64,000 nt of DNA, taken from positions 186,001-250,000 of the forward strand of contig JARLHA010000037.1 in assembly GCA_031292485.1 (NCBI GenBank), written 5' to 3'. A program made the position numbers and the translations under genes. This DNA comes from Mucilaginibacter sp. Lineage in GTDB: Bacteria > Bacteroidota > Bacteroidia > Sphingobacteriales > Sphingobacteriaceae. Below are positions 47,649 through 58,082 of this stretch, piece by piece. Each line of letters opens with the position of its first letter. Within the stretch, counting starts at the first letter, position 1. A model generated the notes under the pieces. It ran no database searches, was not told where the DNA came from, and saw only the letters and a program-made list of their open reading frames with translations.

Positions 47649-49526
47649 ATGAGCAATTCTAACATATATACCCATGAACCGGGGATTCCGATTTCCCCAT
47701 CACTAAATGAAATTGAAAGCAACATGGTTCAACTACCAAATAACGGCGCTTTAAAAAAGCGTTTGCTCCTTATCTCCGCATTGTCCATAGCGGTGGCTCT
47801 CGCAGTATGTGTTATAGCCAGGTTATTGGTTTGGCTTATCAATATTATTACCAATATCTCCTTTTACGGCATATTCTCTACAGCTTTTAACAGCCCATCG
47901 GCCAATCATTTGGGCCTGTGGGTAATCATCATTCCAGCTATCGGGGGCATAATGGTAGGCCTTATGGCGTTATATGGTTCGGCGGCGATACGAGGGCACG
48001 GCATTCCCGAAGCAATGGAGCAAATATTAACCAACCAAAGCCGCATCAAGCCTTCCATCACCTTTTTAAAACCCATATCATCGGCAATAGCCATAGGTAC
48101 AGGTGGCCCGTTTGGCGCCGAGGGGCCCATCATCGCTACAGGCGGAGCATTGGGTTCAACCATTGGGCAGTTGTTTAAAATAACGTCAAATGAGCGCAAA
48201 GTTTTACTGGCCGCCGGAGCAACGGCTGGTATGGCAGCCATTTTCGGCACGCCGATCGCGGGTGTATTCCTTGCTATTGAATTATTGCTTTTCGAGTTTT
48301 CGCCGAAAGCCATTTTGCCGGTTGCGCTGGCCTGTATCACTGGTGCGGCGGGCCATCATCTACTGTTTGATGCCGGCCCCGTTTTCCCTATGCCTAATCT
48401 TACAACGCCCACTAATACCGCGCTGGCTATTTATAGTTTTATAGGGTTGATCATTGGATTTTTATCACTCGGCCTAACCAAAATAGTTTACCTGGTTGAA
48501 GATACTTTTGAAAAATTACCTGTACACTGGATGTGGTGGCCCGCTATTGGTGGCCTGACAGTGGGAGCGATAGGTTATTTTGCGCCGCACACCCTTGGCG
48601 TGGGCTATGATAATATCATCAACGTATTATCAGGCACCATGAGTTTGATGATCGTAATCAGGCTGTGCCTGTTCAAATTTCTTTCATGGGCAATCGCTTT
48701 GGGGAGCGGAACTTCCGGTGGCACGCTGGCGCCCCTATTAACAATAGGCGGTGCCGGCGGGGCAATTATCGGGGGCGGTATTCTATACCTGTTTCCCCAG
48801 TCGGGCTTAAGCATTCCTATGGCGGCATTGGTGGGTATGTCAGCCATGTTTGCAGGGGCCTCCAGGGCTTACCTTACCAGCATTACCTTTGCATTAGAGG
48901 CAACTATGCAGTCACATGCTTTGCTACCTTTACTGGGCGCCTGTACGGCAGCTTACCTGGTTTCATTTTTCATGATGGAAAATACCATCATGACCGAAAA
49001 AATTGCCCGCCGCGGCGTTTTTACACCTGATTCATTTGAAGCTGATCTGTTAGCTAAACTTACCGTTGAACAAGCGCTAAGCAATGATGCACTTGTGCTA
49101 AGCGGCCACCATACTATTAAAGAAGTGAGGAATTGTCTGAAAATCAATAACGACCGGGCCAATGACTTCGTTGTTTTAAACAGCGAAGGTAAATTTATCG
49201 GCACAATAGGGAGGAATGATATTTTTACAAACGGCACTGATCCTGAAACAAAGTTAAGTGACATTGTAAAATCCAGCCACTTGTGGCTGCGAAATACGGA
49301 CGCCCTAAGGAAAGCTGTTGAACTGATGGCAAAACAAACCGCCGAAATATTGCCCGTTTTATCATCAAATGGAAAGGTAACGGGAGTTTTGTCCTACCGG
49401 GATATTTTGTCTGTTTACAAAGCGCAGCTGGATGAAAATGAACGCGCACATATTCATATCTCACTTAAGCGGCAGCGGTTAAAAATGCTGGTAAGGGGAA
49501 GAAACCATGTCAATCTGAATGATTAA
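47649..49526 (+). CDS. ClC-type chloride channel/transporter with CBS domains
   Basis: From ATG 47649 the product is 625 residues. The ClC membrane part (about 40-440) shows RGHGIPEAM, the gating glutamate E158 in GPFGAEGPI, GTPIAGVFLAIE and SGGTLAP. Two CBS domains follow (about 470-590). These proteins move chloride or fluoride, or exchange it for protons. The long N-terminal extension starting at GTG 47529 would read through the palindromic operator and promoter and is rejected. The gene is divergent from the Crp/Fnr regulator. Confidence 0.93.
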   Translation: MSNSNIYTHEPGIPISPSLNEIESNMVQLPNNGALKKRLLLISALSIAVALAVCVIARLLVWLINIITNISFYGIFSTAFNSPSANHLGLWVIIIPAIGGIMVGLMALYGSAAIRGHGIPEAMEQILTNQSRIKPSITFLKPISSAIAIGTGGPFGAEGPIIATGGALGSTIGQLFKITSNERKVLLAAGATAGMAAIFGTPIAGVFLAIELLLFEFSPKAILPVALACITGAAGHHLLFDAGPVFPMPNLTTPTNTALAIYSFIGLIIGFLSLGLTKIVYLVEDTFEKLPVHWMWWPAIGGLTVGAIGYFAPHTLGVGYDNIINVLSGTMSLMIVIRLCLFKFLSWAIALGSGTSGGTLAPLLTIGGAGGAIIGGGILYLFPQSGLSIPMAALVGMSAMFAGASRAYLTSITFALEATMQSHALLPLLGACTAAYLVSFFMMENTIMTEKIARRGVFTPDSFEADLLAKLTVEQALSNDALVLSGHHTIKEVRNCLKINNDRANDFVVLNSEGKFIGTIGRNDIFTNGTDPETKLSDIVKSSHLWLRNTDALRKAVELMAKQTAEILPVLSSNGKVTGVLSYRDILSVYKAQLDENERAHIHISLKRQRLKMLVRGRNHVNLND

Positions 49527-49584
49527 ACAAGTTGAAACAATAATGTTTTGCTGGGTTTTACCTGATCCAATTCCCCTTTGACGT

Positions 49585-49616
49585 TTTGCCCTCGAATATC
49601 TTTTAAAGTATATTTG
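49585..49616 (+). promoter_or_regulatory. Promoter in the 49527-49875 gap
   Basis: TTTG (49585-49588) and TATATTTG (49609-49616) are 20 bases apart, a good Bacteroidota promoter. It would drive the response regulator with a leader of about 250 bases. I see no gene in the gap. Confidence 0.6.
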
Positions 49617-49875
49617 CCTTACCCAATCAAAAGGTTTAAAACAATCTCTTTATCTCAAGCGCTTAAAAAGAAAGAGTAATAATAACTTTTGAGTTTAATT
49701 ATTGAGCACGAAAACAATCTCACCTGCCGCCTGAAAAAAATAACAAATACGGTGGTATTGGTATTTTTTTTAACTCTTTTTTGGTTATATCTCCTTGTAA
49801 TTTAATAATTAATGAAATAATGAAAACAATTGCATTTATTATTTGTAATATGTAGTTTCATGTTGTAATAAGCCA

Positions 49876-50250
49876 ATGGATATCACTGAAAAAAAGATTG
49901 TAATATTTGATGATGACGAAGATATACTATCTATCTGCAGCTTCATTTTGGAAGAACAAGGATGGACGGTTTATGCGTATACCGATTGTAATAAAATCGT
50001 AGAAAAAATTTCAGCTGTTATGCCTGACATTATTATTATGGACAACTGGATCCCCGATGATGGCGGAATAATTGCAACGCAAACACTCAAAAAAAATGAG
50101 GCTTTAAAAAACATCCCTGTGATATACTTTTCTGCGAACAGCGACATTGAACAGCTTGCAAGTTATGCCGGTGCAGAAACTTATCTGGCCAAGCCTTTTG
50201 ACCTTGAAGATCTTGAAATGGTGATCAACAGTGTGCTTGTAAAAAGTTAG
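49876..50250 (+). CDS. Single-domain response regulator
   Basis: The 124-residue protein is a lone receiver domain. The acidic pocket is D12/D13 (FDDDED), the phospho-acceptor is D56 (IIIMDNWIPDDGG), the Ser/Thr switch is S86 (YFSANSD) and the conserved lysine is K106 (LAKPFDL). No output domain or neighbouring kinase is present, so it probably works as a phosphate carrier or by protein contact. Confidence 0.93.
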   Translation: MDITEKKIVIFDDDEDILSICSFILEEQGWTVYAYTDCNKIVEKISAVMPDIIIMDNWIPDDGGIIATQTLKKNEALKNIPVIYFSANSDIEQLASYAGAETYLAKPFDLEDLEMVINSVLVKS

Positions 50251-50395
50251 TGTTGTATCAATTATGAATTAACGCTATTGATACGTTGAAAGGCTTAAGG
50301 CAGAACGCACAAAATTGACACACGACTATAGACCTGATACCAGATTATCCCTGCGTTATTTTAGCAATAGGATATAATTTTGCTGCATAATTCCA

Positions 50396-53320
50396 TTACT
50401 CTGGATTGCCGCCTGGCCCGCCACCAGGTCCACCCGGCCCTCCATCTCTTCTGAACCCGCGCATACCAGGCCCGTGTGTTGGCGCTTTCCCGGCAAATTT
50501 TTGCAGCCTCAGCGTAAATGTAGCCAGGTAATAACGTGCCAGCCTGTTGACGTGCGACTCCGTAATTGAATTGGCATTGGTTGAAGAAGTAAAACCTGTG
50601 TTTTGGTTAAATAAGTCAAATGCAGATAGGCGTATAGTACCCCGGTGATCTTTCATAAAACGGCGTTCGACATACATGTTTAAAATATTAGGGTTGGTAA
50701 TTTTAAGGCCCGGATCATAACCATAATTAGTGGCATGTGTATAGTCATAACTAAAGGTCCAGTCGCCAAAATAATTTTTTCCATTGATGCCGGTATTCCA
50801 GGTTCTCACATTAGCCGTTCCGTTGGTTATAAAATCCTTTACTGAATTGTCTGTTTTGTTGATGGCATAATTCGTTAACAACTGGGCGTCAATCTTATCC
50901 GGTATATCAATCCTGAATTGAAACTGCGGCGTGAATTGTAAGTTTTTTGAAATGTTTTTCTCCGTTGTTTCATCATAAGTTACCGGGTCGATATTTGTCA
51001 AAAAGCCCACATTGTTCGCATAGGTAACGGTGCCCCTGAAATATAAAGTAAACTTGCGGTTGTCCAGGGGTTTTGCGTAGGTTAACTGTCCCGAAGTGGT
51101 ATTATAGCCGCTGGTATTCTGATACTTTGTTAATATCGTATTTTGAAAAGCAGTGTCGGGCAGGTATTTGTGCGGAAATGTAATGGTATTTGAGGCTACA
51201 TAGTTGGATATGGCCTGGTATTGAATACTTGCAAAAAATATATCACCGGTTTGAAAGCTAAAATTATTATACCGGATAGAAAAGTTATTGGTAAACTGCG
51301 GCGCAAGATGGGGATTACCTTCTACCGGGTAAAGGGCATTTGAAAAGTCAATAACTGGTTGCAATTGCGAAAATGAAGGCGTGCTGCTTGAGCCATTATA
51401 ATTTACAGAGAAATTCCTGCTTCTTGAAAAATTATATACAAAGCGGGCGGTTGGAATAAAATTAAAGGTGGAAACATGCGTGCTGGCCCCGGTTGCAGGC
51501 GAATAGCCGCTTAACACCGCAGGTTGCGCCCCAATACCGAGGGTATAATTGTATTTTTTTTCGATAAAGCGATAGTTAACGCCGACTTTATTTGTAGTAA
51601 AAGTATAATTGTATTGATTGCTCAACGCACTGTCCCTGGTGAATACCATACTTTGTGTGTCAAGTACAGCCATATCCGTTTTGTTATTTGTGGTGGCTGA
51701 ATAATTCAATGCGTAAGTTAATTCCAGATAAGATAACTTTCCGATGGGCAAAAGATAGGATAATGACGTACCATAGCTATTTGTGCGGCTATAGGTACTG
51801 ATCATTTGGTTCAGCGGCGCTGTTGGCGTTCCGGAAGTATAGTTATAAACCGGGTTTTGGTATGAATTGCCGGGCGCAGAGTTTAAGGTTACGTTAATGC
51901 TCAAATTGTTGCGATGTGGCAGCCTGCGATTATATAAAGCGGTAAACCCATACGTTGGCGCATGAGAATCGGCGTTGGTGAGCACCGTGTAAATGGTAGG
52001 CGGCGGCACCGAACTTGTAAAATTGTCGGCTTCGTTGTCAAAAGTTTTCGTACCCGCATACGAGAAGGTTGGGGTAACTTTCAGATAATTGATGGTGTCC
52101 GGTTTGTATTCCATATTCCAGGTAAACCGGTGGTTTATGTTTTCAATATTATCAATGCTGTTTTGCTTCTGCTCACTTGGATTTGTAGGGTTGGTATTTC
52201 GCTGGTTGTTGATTGTAGTTGTTGATACCGTGTTGTCGGCAAAACTGTAACTACCGTAAACTGAAAGATATTTACCCCATTGATCCCTGAAATTTGCTCC
52301 AATAGAATGAGCATCGCTGATGCCGTTTTGCGTACTGGTGAGGCTGCCATTGTTTTGTCCGCCCCTGGCAGCGTTACCGCGGCCACCACCACCGCCTCCT
52401 CCACCAAAACCGCCGCCGCCACCACCGGCACCGCCGGTTGAATTAAAGCTGAAAGTGTTTGCATTGGTGTTATTAATACTTCCCAAAACAGCTATTTGCT
52501 GATCACCGTTAAAGTTAAAAGCGTTTACAGACACTAAATGCCTGTTTGCATCAGGAATTCCCTGGCTCTGCGGAAGAGCATCCTCGCCATCGCCGGCAGT
52601 AGCCTGGCCAAAATAACCGTAGTTTTTATCCTTTCGGATAGTGATATTCATGATCTTATCGGGCTCGCCGGTTTTTACTCCGGTAAGGTTTGCCTGGTCA
52701 CCGTAATCATCAATCATCTGGATATTTTCAACCACGTCGGCAGGCAGGTTTTTTGTCGCACTTTGCACATCCCCGCCCATAAAATCCTTGCCGTTTATCC
52801 GCACTTTGGTAACCTGTTTTCCCTGCGTAGTAACATTACCGTTAATATCAACATCAACGCCAGGCAGCTTTTTTATCAGGTCTTCAACCGGGGCATTTTC
52901 GCGTACCTTATAAGCGCTGGCCTTGTATTCAACGGTATCTTCTTTTATGGTGATAGGTATTACCCCAACAATATTTACCTGGTTAAGCATACGCGCTTCG
53001 CTTTTTAGTACGATGGTGCCTAAATCAGCTGGCGTTTTGTCATTTGCGAGTGTGTAATGTCTCTTAAGGGTAATATACCCTATTGACGAAATCGTAACAA
53101 CAACTTTATAGCCTTTTATCGAAGGGAATACAAATTTACCGTTTACATCAGTAACGGTAACGGTGCTGTCATGCTGGTCAGAAACAAGGGTTATTGAAGT
53201 ACCCGGAAGTGTTTGTTTGGTTGAATCGATAACGGTTCCGTGTACTTCTCTTCCGCTTTGAGCGAAAGCATAAGTCGTTGCGAAAACTGAGAGGATCAAT
53301 ATGTTAAATATAGCTTTCAT
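50396..53320 (-). CDS. TonB-receptor-like outer membrane beta-barrel protein
   Basis: The 974-residue protein has a signal peptide (cut before QSGREVHG), a carboxypeptidase-regulatory-like domain (about 24-108), a plug-like domain with KVRINGKDFMGGD and LPADVVENIQMIDDYG (about 165-210), and a long beta-barrel. An unusual loop around residues 292-318 is almost pure glycine, and the C-terminus is a Gly-Pro-Arg-rich tail. Many Bacteroidota use such proteins for uptake of polymers or export of lipids. No SusD partner or TonB box was seen. It is monocistronic. Confidence 0.88.
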   Translation of the reverse strand: MKAIFNILILSVFATTYAFAQSGREVHGTVIDSTKQTLPGTSITLVSDQHDSTVTVTDVNGKFVFPSIKGYKVVVTISSIGYITLKRHYTLANDKTPADLGTIVLKSEARMLNQVNIVGVIPITIKEDTVEYKASAYKVRENAPVEDLIKKLPGVDVDINGNVTTQGKQVTKVRINGKDFMGGDVQSATKNLPADVVENIQMIDDYGDQANLTGVKTGEPDKIMNITIRKDKNYGYFGQATAGDGEDALPQSQGIPDANRHLVSVNAFNFNGDQQIAVLGSINNTNANTFSFNSTGGAGGGGGGFGGGGGGGGRGNAARGGQNNGSLTSTQNGISDAHSIGANFRDQWGKYLSVYGSYSFADNTVSTTTINNQRNTNPTNPSEQKQNSIDNIENINHRFTWNMEYKPDTINYLKVTPTFSYAGTKTFDNEADNFTSSVPPPTIYTVLTNADSHAPTYGFTALYNRRLPHRNNLSINVTLNSAPGNSYQNPVYNYTSGTPTAPLNQMISTYSRTNSYGTSLSYLLPIGKLSYLELTYALNYSATTNNKTDMAVLDTQSMVFTRDSALSNQYNYTFTTNKVGVNYRFIEKKYNYTLGIGAQPAVLSGYSPATGASTHVSTFNFIPTARFVYNFSRSRNFSVNYNGSSSTPSFSQLQPVIDFSNALYPVEGNPHLAPQFTNNFSIRYNNFSFQTGDIFFASIQYQAISNYVASNTITFPHKYLPDTAFQNTILTKYQNTSGYNTTSGQLTYAKPLDNRKFTLYFRGTVTYANNVGFLTNIDPVTYDETTEKNISKNLQFTPQFQFRIDIPDKIDAQLLTNYAINKTDNSVKDFITNGTANVRTWNTGINGKNYFGDWTFSYDYTHATNYGYDPGLKITNPNILNMYVERRFMKDHRGTIRLSAFDLFNQNTGFTSSTNANSITESHVNRLARYYLATFTLRLQKFAGKAPTHGPGMRGFRRDGGPGGPGGGPGGNPE

Positions 53321-53452
53321 TCGGGTATTAAAATACTGTTAGCTTAATTTATATGTATAAGGCACAAAACTGATGCAAATGTTCAATTATAAAATGTTAA
53401 ATAATTAATAATCATAGCATTGTTACATACCTGGCTATAGTATTGTTACAAA

Positions 53453-53484
53453 CGAAAAAGCCCCCCGGAGAAACCGGAGGGCTT
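53453..53484 (-). terminator. Terminator of the long collagen-like gene
   Basis: On the minus strand AAGCCCTCCGG pairs with CCGGGGGGCTT around TTTCT, with one mismatch in the stem, followed by TTTTTCG. Confidence 0.8.
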
Positions 53485-53522
53485 AACATATTTACTGTTA
53501 TGTATTTTATAAATTATTGATA

Positions 53523-54455
53523 TTAGTTTGAAAGGTGCAAAGCTTGTGAAACCTGAGAGAAGTTTTTAAAGTTAAGATGCGGATTGGCAACATTCAATTG
53601 TGTAAGTCCTGAGCCTGAAATTACCACAATTCTGAAGTCAAATGCATTTGCAAGGGTAAAGTTCGCCTTAAGGTCAACAAAACCTACTCCGAAATCTGAC
53701 AGGTCGATGGTGTTGCCTGCCTCTGAGTAAGGGATAGCATACCAGCTGCCCGATGTCCCGGTGTTTCTCAGGTAGATCAATACCGTGCCCTGGTCAACAA
53801 TATCCTGTGTAATAGCAGGGATCGAAAGCCTGGTTAAACCTACTTCAACAACGCCCATTCCTTTCAATATATAGCTTTGAACGTTCGCATTGCCCTGGGC
53901 GCCTGTTGCGCCGGTGGCACCTGTTGCGCCGGTGGCACCCCTGGCACCAGTAGCACCAGTAGCACCAGTAGCACCTGTTGCACCTGTTGCGCCGGTAGCA
54001 CCTTTAGGGCCTTGCGGACCTGTTGCGCCGACAGCGCCTGTTGCGCCGGTAGCACCTGTTGCGCCGGCAGCGCCTGTTGCGCCGGTAGCACCTGTTGCGC
54101 CGGTAGCACCTGTTGCGCCGGTAGCACCGATGGATCCTTGCGGTCCAGCCGGACCTACCGGACCTTGAGCGCCATTAGTTCCGTTTGTGCCGGCAACACC
54201 CGTAGCTCCCGTAGCTCCCGTAGCGCCGGTAGCACCCGTTGCGCCGGTAGCACCTGTTGCGCCGGTAGCACCTGTTGCGCCACCTGAAGGGCCTTGCGGT
54301 CCGGCAGGCCCGGTTGCGCCAATTACTCCCTGCGAGCCGGTGGCTCCGGTAGCTCCGGTAGCTCCGGCAGGCCCGGCTGTTTTATCCTTTTTACATGCTG
54401 CAATGCTCAACAGGCACATAAATGTAATTGGTAGTAAAAGTCTGTTTGATTTCAT
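53523..54455 (-). CDS. Collagen-like lipoprotein (long repeat form)
   Basis: From ATG 54455 the product is 310 residues with a lipobox (LLSIAAC, Cys near residue 21), then about 54 Gly-X-Y triplets, mostly GAT with interspersed GPQGP/GPAGP units (about 28-190), and a ~120-residue globular end. It resembles the short protein at 34003 in lipobox, repeat type and C-terminal pattern. Collagen-like bacterial proteins form trimers, often at the cell surface. The Met 20 codons upstream gives a poor signal peptide and was rejected. Confidence 0.88.
   Translation of the reverse strand: MKSNRLLLPITFMCLLSIAACKKDKTAGPAGATGATGATGSQGVIGATGPAGPQGPSGGATGATGATGATGATGATGATGATGATGVAGTNGTNGAQGPVGPAGPQGSIGATGATGATGATGATGATGAAGATGATGATGAVGATGPQGPKGATGATGATGATGATGATGARGATGATGATGATGAQGNANVQSYILKGMGVVEVGLTRLSIPAITQDIVDQGTVLIYLRNTGTSGSWYAIPYSEAGNTIDLSDFGVGFVDLKANFTLANAFDFRIVVISGSGLTQLNVANPHLNFKNFSQVSQALHLSN
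53896..54378. repeat. Minisatellite coding for Gly-X-Y repeats
   Basis: The plus strand is built of short units such as CCTGTTGCGCCGGTAGCA (18 bases, two GAT-type triplets) repeated many times with small variants. Such tracts change length by slippage or recombination, so the number of triplets may vary between strains. Confidence 0.85.
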
Positions 54456-54698
54456 AACTAACGAATAATTTAATTTCTTAATAATTTCAAGTTTGATTTT
54501 GATTTTGATTTTCACTTTCTACGGTAATTAGTTTCAATAGGTTACAATTCTTGTTATATGAAAAATATTTACCTGATATTTTATATTATTAAAACAGGCT
54601 TAAGGATAGCAAAAACTAAACATTTGTTTAAAACTTAGCACGCCATTTTTAAAACTTATGGCACGGTTTTTCGTTTAAAAATATTAAAATATTAACCT

Positions 54699-54968
54699 AT
54701 GAATAATGTAAGCGGATCATTGCACTCAAAAGTGCATAAGTGGATTGATGCCATCGGTTTCAGGTTAAATGGGTCGCAAACTAATTTTAAGGACAATGTA
54801 ACGACTAATCATTATTTTTTCGAAACCTTCAATTTTTTTGAAAAGGCGAAAAATAATGACCCTAAAAACTCTAAGTTTTTATGCTTCGACGCTTACGGCG
54901 AATCTATAAAGGTTAAGTCGCTTTTAGATCTTCAAACAGCTTTCTTTGAAAATATCAGCCAGCTTTAA
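54699..54968 (+). CDS. Hypothetical small soluble protein
   Basis: The 89-residue protein has no signal peptide, membrane helix or known motif. It is rich in Phe, Asn and Lys, with an N-terminal helical part (SKVHKWIDAIGFRL). An AT-rich promoter region and a strong hairpin 50 bases after the stop support a real gene. Function unknown. Confidence 0.6.
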   Translation: MNNVSGSLHSKVHKWIDAIGFRLNGSQTNFKDNVTTNHYFFETFNFFEKAKNNDPKNSKFLCFDAYGESIKVKSLLDLQTAFFENISQL

Positions 54969-55019
54969 AAACGGCAGGCATTTTACTTAGCGCTTTCAAT
55001 TATATTTCCCGTTTTGGGC

Positions 55020-55057
55020 CCAGCAAAAAGCCCTGCATTTGCAGGGCTTTTTGCTGG
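55020..55057. terminator. Bidirectional terminator, 18-bp perfect stem
   Basis: A perfect 18-bp inverted repeat (AGCAAAAAGCCCTGCA with its complement) around a TT loop lies between convergent genes; A-run and T-run serve both directions. Confidence 0.9.
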
Positions 55058-55080
55058 TAATATTCTCGTTTTTACCGATC

Positions 55081-57690
55081 CTAAGGGCGGCTGTTATTGT
55101 CTGACTCAATGTTTTCATCAACCGGAAGATCAAGTGTTATCCCCCTGCTGGTTGATGGCGGCAAATTGATTACAGGTTTATTGGGGTTCAATGCATCTTT
55201 TATCCTTGCATCCAGGTCGGCATAATGTGCTGCCGTTATCGGGTCGCCGCCTTTAGGTAAACGCGAATCGATCAGCTTTAACTCGACACGTACCATCGGC
55301 CTGATATCCGACAACATCATGTTAATTGGTGTCATACCAAACGACGCCAGCTGGGTTGATGAGATCCCGGGGGGGCTCTTAAAATCATCTGTTAATAAGC
55401 TTTTCAGGTCCTCAATATAAGCACGCTGCAGGTTTCTTTTATATACATCCGGTTTGCCGGCGGTAAAGATCCCGCCACGCAGGTCAGTAAAAAGGTCGGA
55501 CACCGTATAGGCTTTAGTACCATTTTTTACCTCATTGTCATACATTCTGGACAGTCTCGGCGGAAAAAGCACATTATTCAATACAGCAGTTTGCACACTT
55601 TTTACCCGGTTAACCATTACCCCGTTGTCAAACTTGCTTAATTCAGGGTTGTTGATGAGCCATGCCGGGGTGGTAAATAATTGTGTATTAAAAAATATGA
55701 TTGCATCATGCTGCCTGTCTTTACTTATAAAATTATAAACCGGCCCGTTTTGATCATATGTTTTAAAGTTCTCGTTCATGCCGCCAACATTAGTTGCCAC
55801 ATGGCCCATATAACGGTAAAACTGGGTCAATACTTCAAGGTATAATTCCTGCAGATCGCTGTAATCCTCGCCTTTCTGGTAGGTCCAGGTTTCTATGTTA
55901 GGTAAAATACGTTTTAAATTGGCAATGCCATACGTTCCTGCTTTCATAGCGTTGTCGCCAAGGTCCTCGCTTTGCAAGCGCGGGTCGATGCTGGTACCCT
56001 GGCGGCCGAAATAATAAAGCGGGTTGCCGGCCTTTTCCTTCACCCATTCATCCAGGATCTCTTTTTCCTGTTTGGGTGTTTTTTTGCCCGGGAGCCACGT
56101 ATAACCCCATTTAATGGCCCATTTGTCATATTCGCCTATCTGCGGATAAAAATGGGTAACCCCGTCGCCAGGCTGGGCGATATAATTGAAGCGGGCATAA
56201 TCCATAATGGATGGCGCGGTGCCATGCTTATCAGTAAAGCTTTTTGACCGCAGCGAATCAACCGGGTAAGCATAGCTGGATCCAAAGTTATGCGGCAAAC
56301 CAAGCGTATGCCCTATCTCATGCGATGAAACAAAACGGATCAGGTTGCCCATTTGCTCGTCGGTGAATTTAGCGTGACGGGCGTCGCCGTTAGCGGCTGC
56401 GGTTTGCACAAAATACCAGTTGCGCAGCAAATTCATAACGTTGTGGTACCAGCCCACATGGCTTTCCAGGATCTCGCCGGTTCGCGGATCGGAAATGTGC
56501 GGGCCGTAGGCATTCTCTACATCCGAGGCGAAATAACGCACTACCGTATAGCGGGCATCTTCAGTGCTAAACTCCGGGTCCTCCTTAGGCGTCGGGGCTT
56601 CTTTGCCCACAATGGCGTTTTTAAACCCTGCGGCTTCGAAGGCCACGTTCCAGTCGTTTATACCGGCTATAAGGTAAGGTACCCATTTTTTAGGGGTTGC
56701 CGGATCAATATAAAATACGATCTGTTTTTTGGGCTCAACCAGCTCGCCGCGAGCGTAAGCGGCTTCGTCCTTTGGCTCCAGCTTCCAGCGGTGGATATAC
56801 GAGGTTACCAGGGCCTTTTGCGCGCCGGTACCGTAATCCGTTTGCGTTTGCCCGAAAAAGCCAACTCTGTTGTCGCTTAAACGCGGTTTCATCGGCGTTT
56901 TTGGAAGCAATAACATCGAGGTGTTAAACTCAAAAGTAATAGCGGCGTTGCTGTTATCCGTAGGCGACTCGCCGGCACGGTAGGTTTTCAGCGTGCGTGC
57001 TTCAATATTTATGGGGAAGCTTTTGATGGTATCGATATACGATCGGCTGTTATCAACCCCCGAGATCTTATAAGCCTTTTTCAGTTCATCGGTTATGCCT
57101 ATCGCGGCTACATCGCCATTGTAAAAATCAGTTACGTCAATCACCACCCCGGTAGTGTCTTTATTAAAAGCCTTGATGTCAAATGAGGCAAGTATAGCAT
57201 CCAGGTTTGAGTTTTTTACCGATTTGTACATATCGCTGCTGCTATCGGCCCTGACGGTATAGCTGGGTACCCTGATGAAGATCTGCTTATCATGGCGCTC
57301 CCACTTCCAAACCTGCTCATTGGCTTCCTCGCCGCCGTATTGCTGGGTAAACACCTTTATATTGGCAGGCGTTTTCATGAAACGGGTAATCACCTCCATC
57401 TCGCGGCCCAGCAGCGAATCCGGGATCTCGTAATAATACTTATTCTCTACTTTATAGGTATTAAAAAGGCCTTTGTCAACCTTGGTCTTTTCAGGGATCA
57501 CATCGCTGAATTTCTTAATGCCTTCCTTTTTGTCCTTGCCTACGGTGGCGGTGGTGGTTGTTCCGTTGGCCGAAGTGGTTTTAACGGTAAGCGTTACCGC
57601 CTCCTTTTTGGTTTTGCACGAGCTGGCCGCGACACCGCCTATAATGGCCGCAATTAACACGTAACGGTTTATTTTTAAATATCCGGGCAT
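55081..57690 (-). CDS. Zinc-dependent metalloprotease lipoprotein (DUF5117/DUF5118)
   Basis: The 869-residue protein starts best at ATG 57690, giving a lipobox (GVAASSC). The zinc site is HEIGHTLGLPH from H457 (H457, H461 and H467), of the metzincin type, with SIMDYARFNYI shortly after as the Met-turn. The N-terminal part (about 45-320) matches the DUF5117/DUF5118 layout of large Bacteroidota metalloproteases. It probably sits on the outer or inner membrane facing the periplasm. Its substrate is unknown. Confidence 0.92.
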   Translation of the reverse strand: MPGYLKINRYVLIAAIIGGVAASSCKTKKEAVTLTVKTTSANGTTTTATVGKDKKEGIKKFSDVIPEKTKVDKGLFNTYKVENKYYYEIPDSLLGREMEVITRFMKTPANIKVFTQQYGGEEANEQVWKWERHDKQIFIRVPSYTVRADSSSDMYKSVKNSNLDAILASFDIKAFNKDTTGVVIDVTDFYNGDVAAIGITDELKKAYKISGVDNSRSYIDTIKSFPINIEARTLKTYRAGESPTDNSNAAITFEFNTSMLLLPKTPMKPRLSDNRVGFFGQTQTDYGTGAQKALVTSYIHRWKLEPKDEAAYARGELVEPKKQIVFYIDPATPKKWVPYLIAGINDWNVAFEAAGFKNAIVGKEAPTPKEDPEFSTEDARYTVVRYFASDVENAYGPHISDPRTGEILESHVGWYHNVMNLLRNWYFVQTAAANGDARHAKFTDEQMGNLIRFVSSHEIGHTLGLPHNFGSSYAYPVDSLRSKSFTDKHGTAPSIMDYARFNYIAQPGDGVTHFYPQIGEYDKWAIKWGYTWLPGKKTPKQEKEILDEWVKEKAGNPLYYFGRQGTSIDPRLQSEDLGDNAMKAGTYGIANLKRILPNIETWTYQKGEDYSDLQELYLEVLTQFYRYMGHVATNVGGMNENFKTYDQNGPVYNFISKDRQHDAIIFFNTQLFTTPAWLINNPELSKFDNGVMVNRVKSVQTAVLNNVLFPPRLSRMYDNEVKNGTKAYTVSDLFTDLRGGIFTAGKPDVYKRNLQRAYIEDLKSLLTDDFKSPPGISSTQLASFGMTPINMMLSDIRPMVRVELKLIDSRLPKGGDPITAAHYADLDARIKDALNPNKPVINLPPSTSRGITLDLPVDENIESDNNSRP

Positions 57691-57785
57691 ATCAATAATC
57701 AAATTAGTTGGTAAAGATGTAAACTTATGCAAAATACAAAGTATTTAATAATATCCATGGTTTTGTTACAATAACCAACATCCAT

Positions 57786-57844
57786 GGGTGTTCCCCTGGA
57801 AATTAGGAACAAGGGTGAACAGGAGGGAACACCAGGGAACACCC
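57786..57844. promoter_or_regulatory. Hairpin upstream of the metalloprotease gene
   Basis: GGGTGTTCCCCTGG pairs with CCAGGGAACACCC around a ~32-base loop that contains further GGAAC-type words. It is in the 390-base gap between the WYL regulator and the metalloprotease, so it may be an operator, a leader structure or the regulator's terminator (no T-run is seen). The rest of the gap shows no gene. Confidence 0.45.
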
Positions 57845-58082
57845 CCAAATATTTGAATTTTAGCTGTAAAACAGACGGAAATTGCTTCAACAACCAGCTA
57901 AAATTCGCCAAAAAACCATTAAATGGCCAAAACCCCCATTTATAGTTAATCGACTTTATTTCAATATTTTAACTACATAAACCCTGGTTTTATCAAGTTA
58001 AACGTTATGAAAAAAACCAAGAAAATTGGTTCGAAGAGGTGTTTTTTGGGGTATAAAACGCAATTTTTTGAAGCTTTTCCGG

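Noticed and set aside
53864..54468. Frames of Ala-Pro-Val or Cys-Ala-Gly repeats over the collagen-like gene
   Set aside because: They are other-frame readings of the triplet minisatellite.
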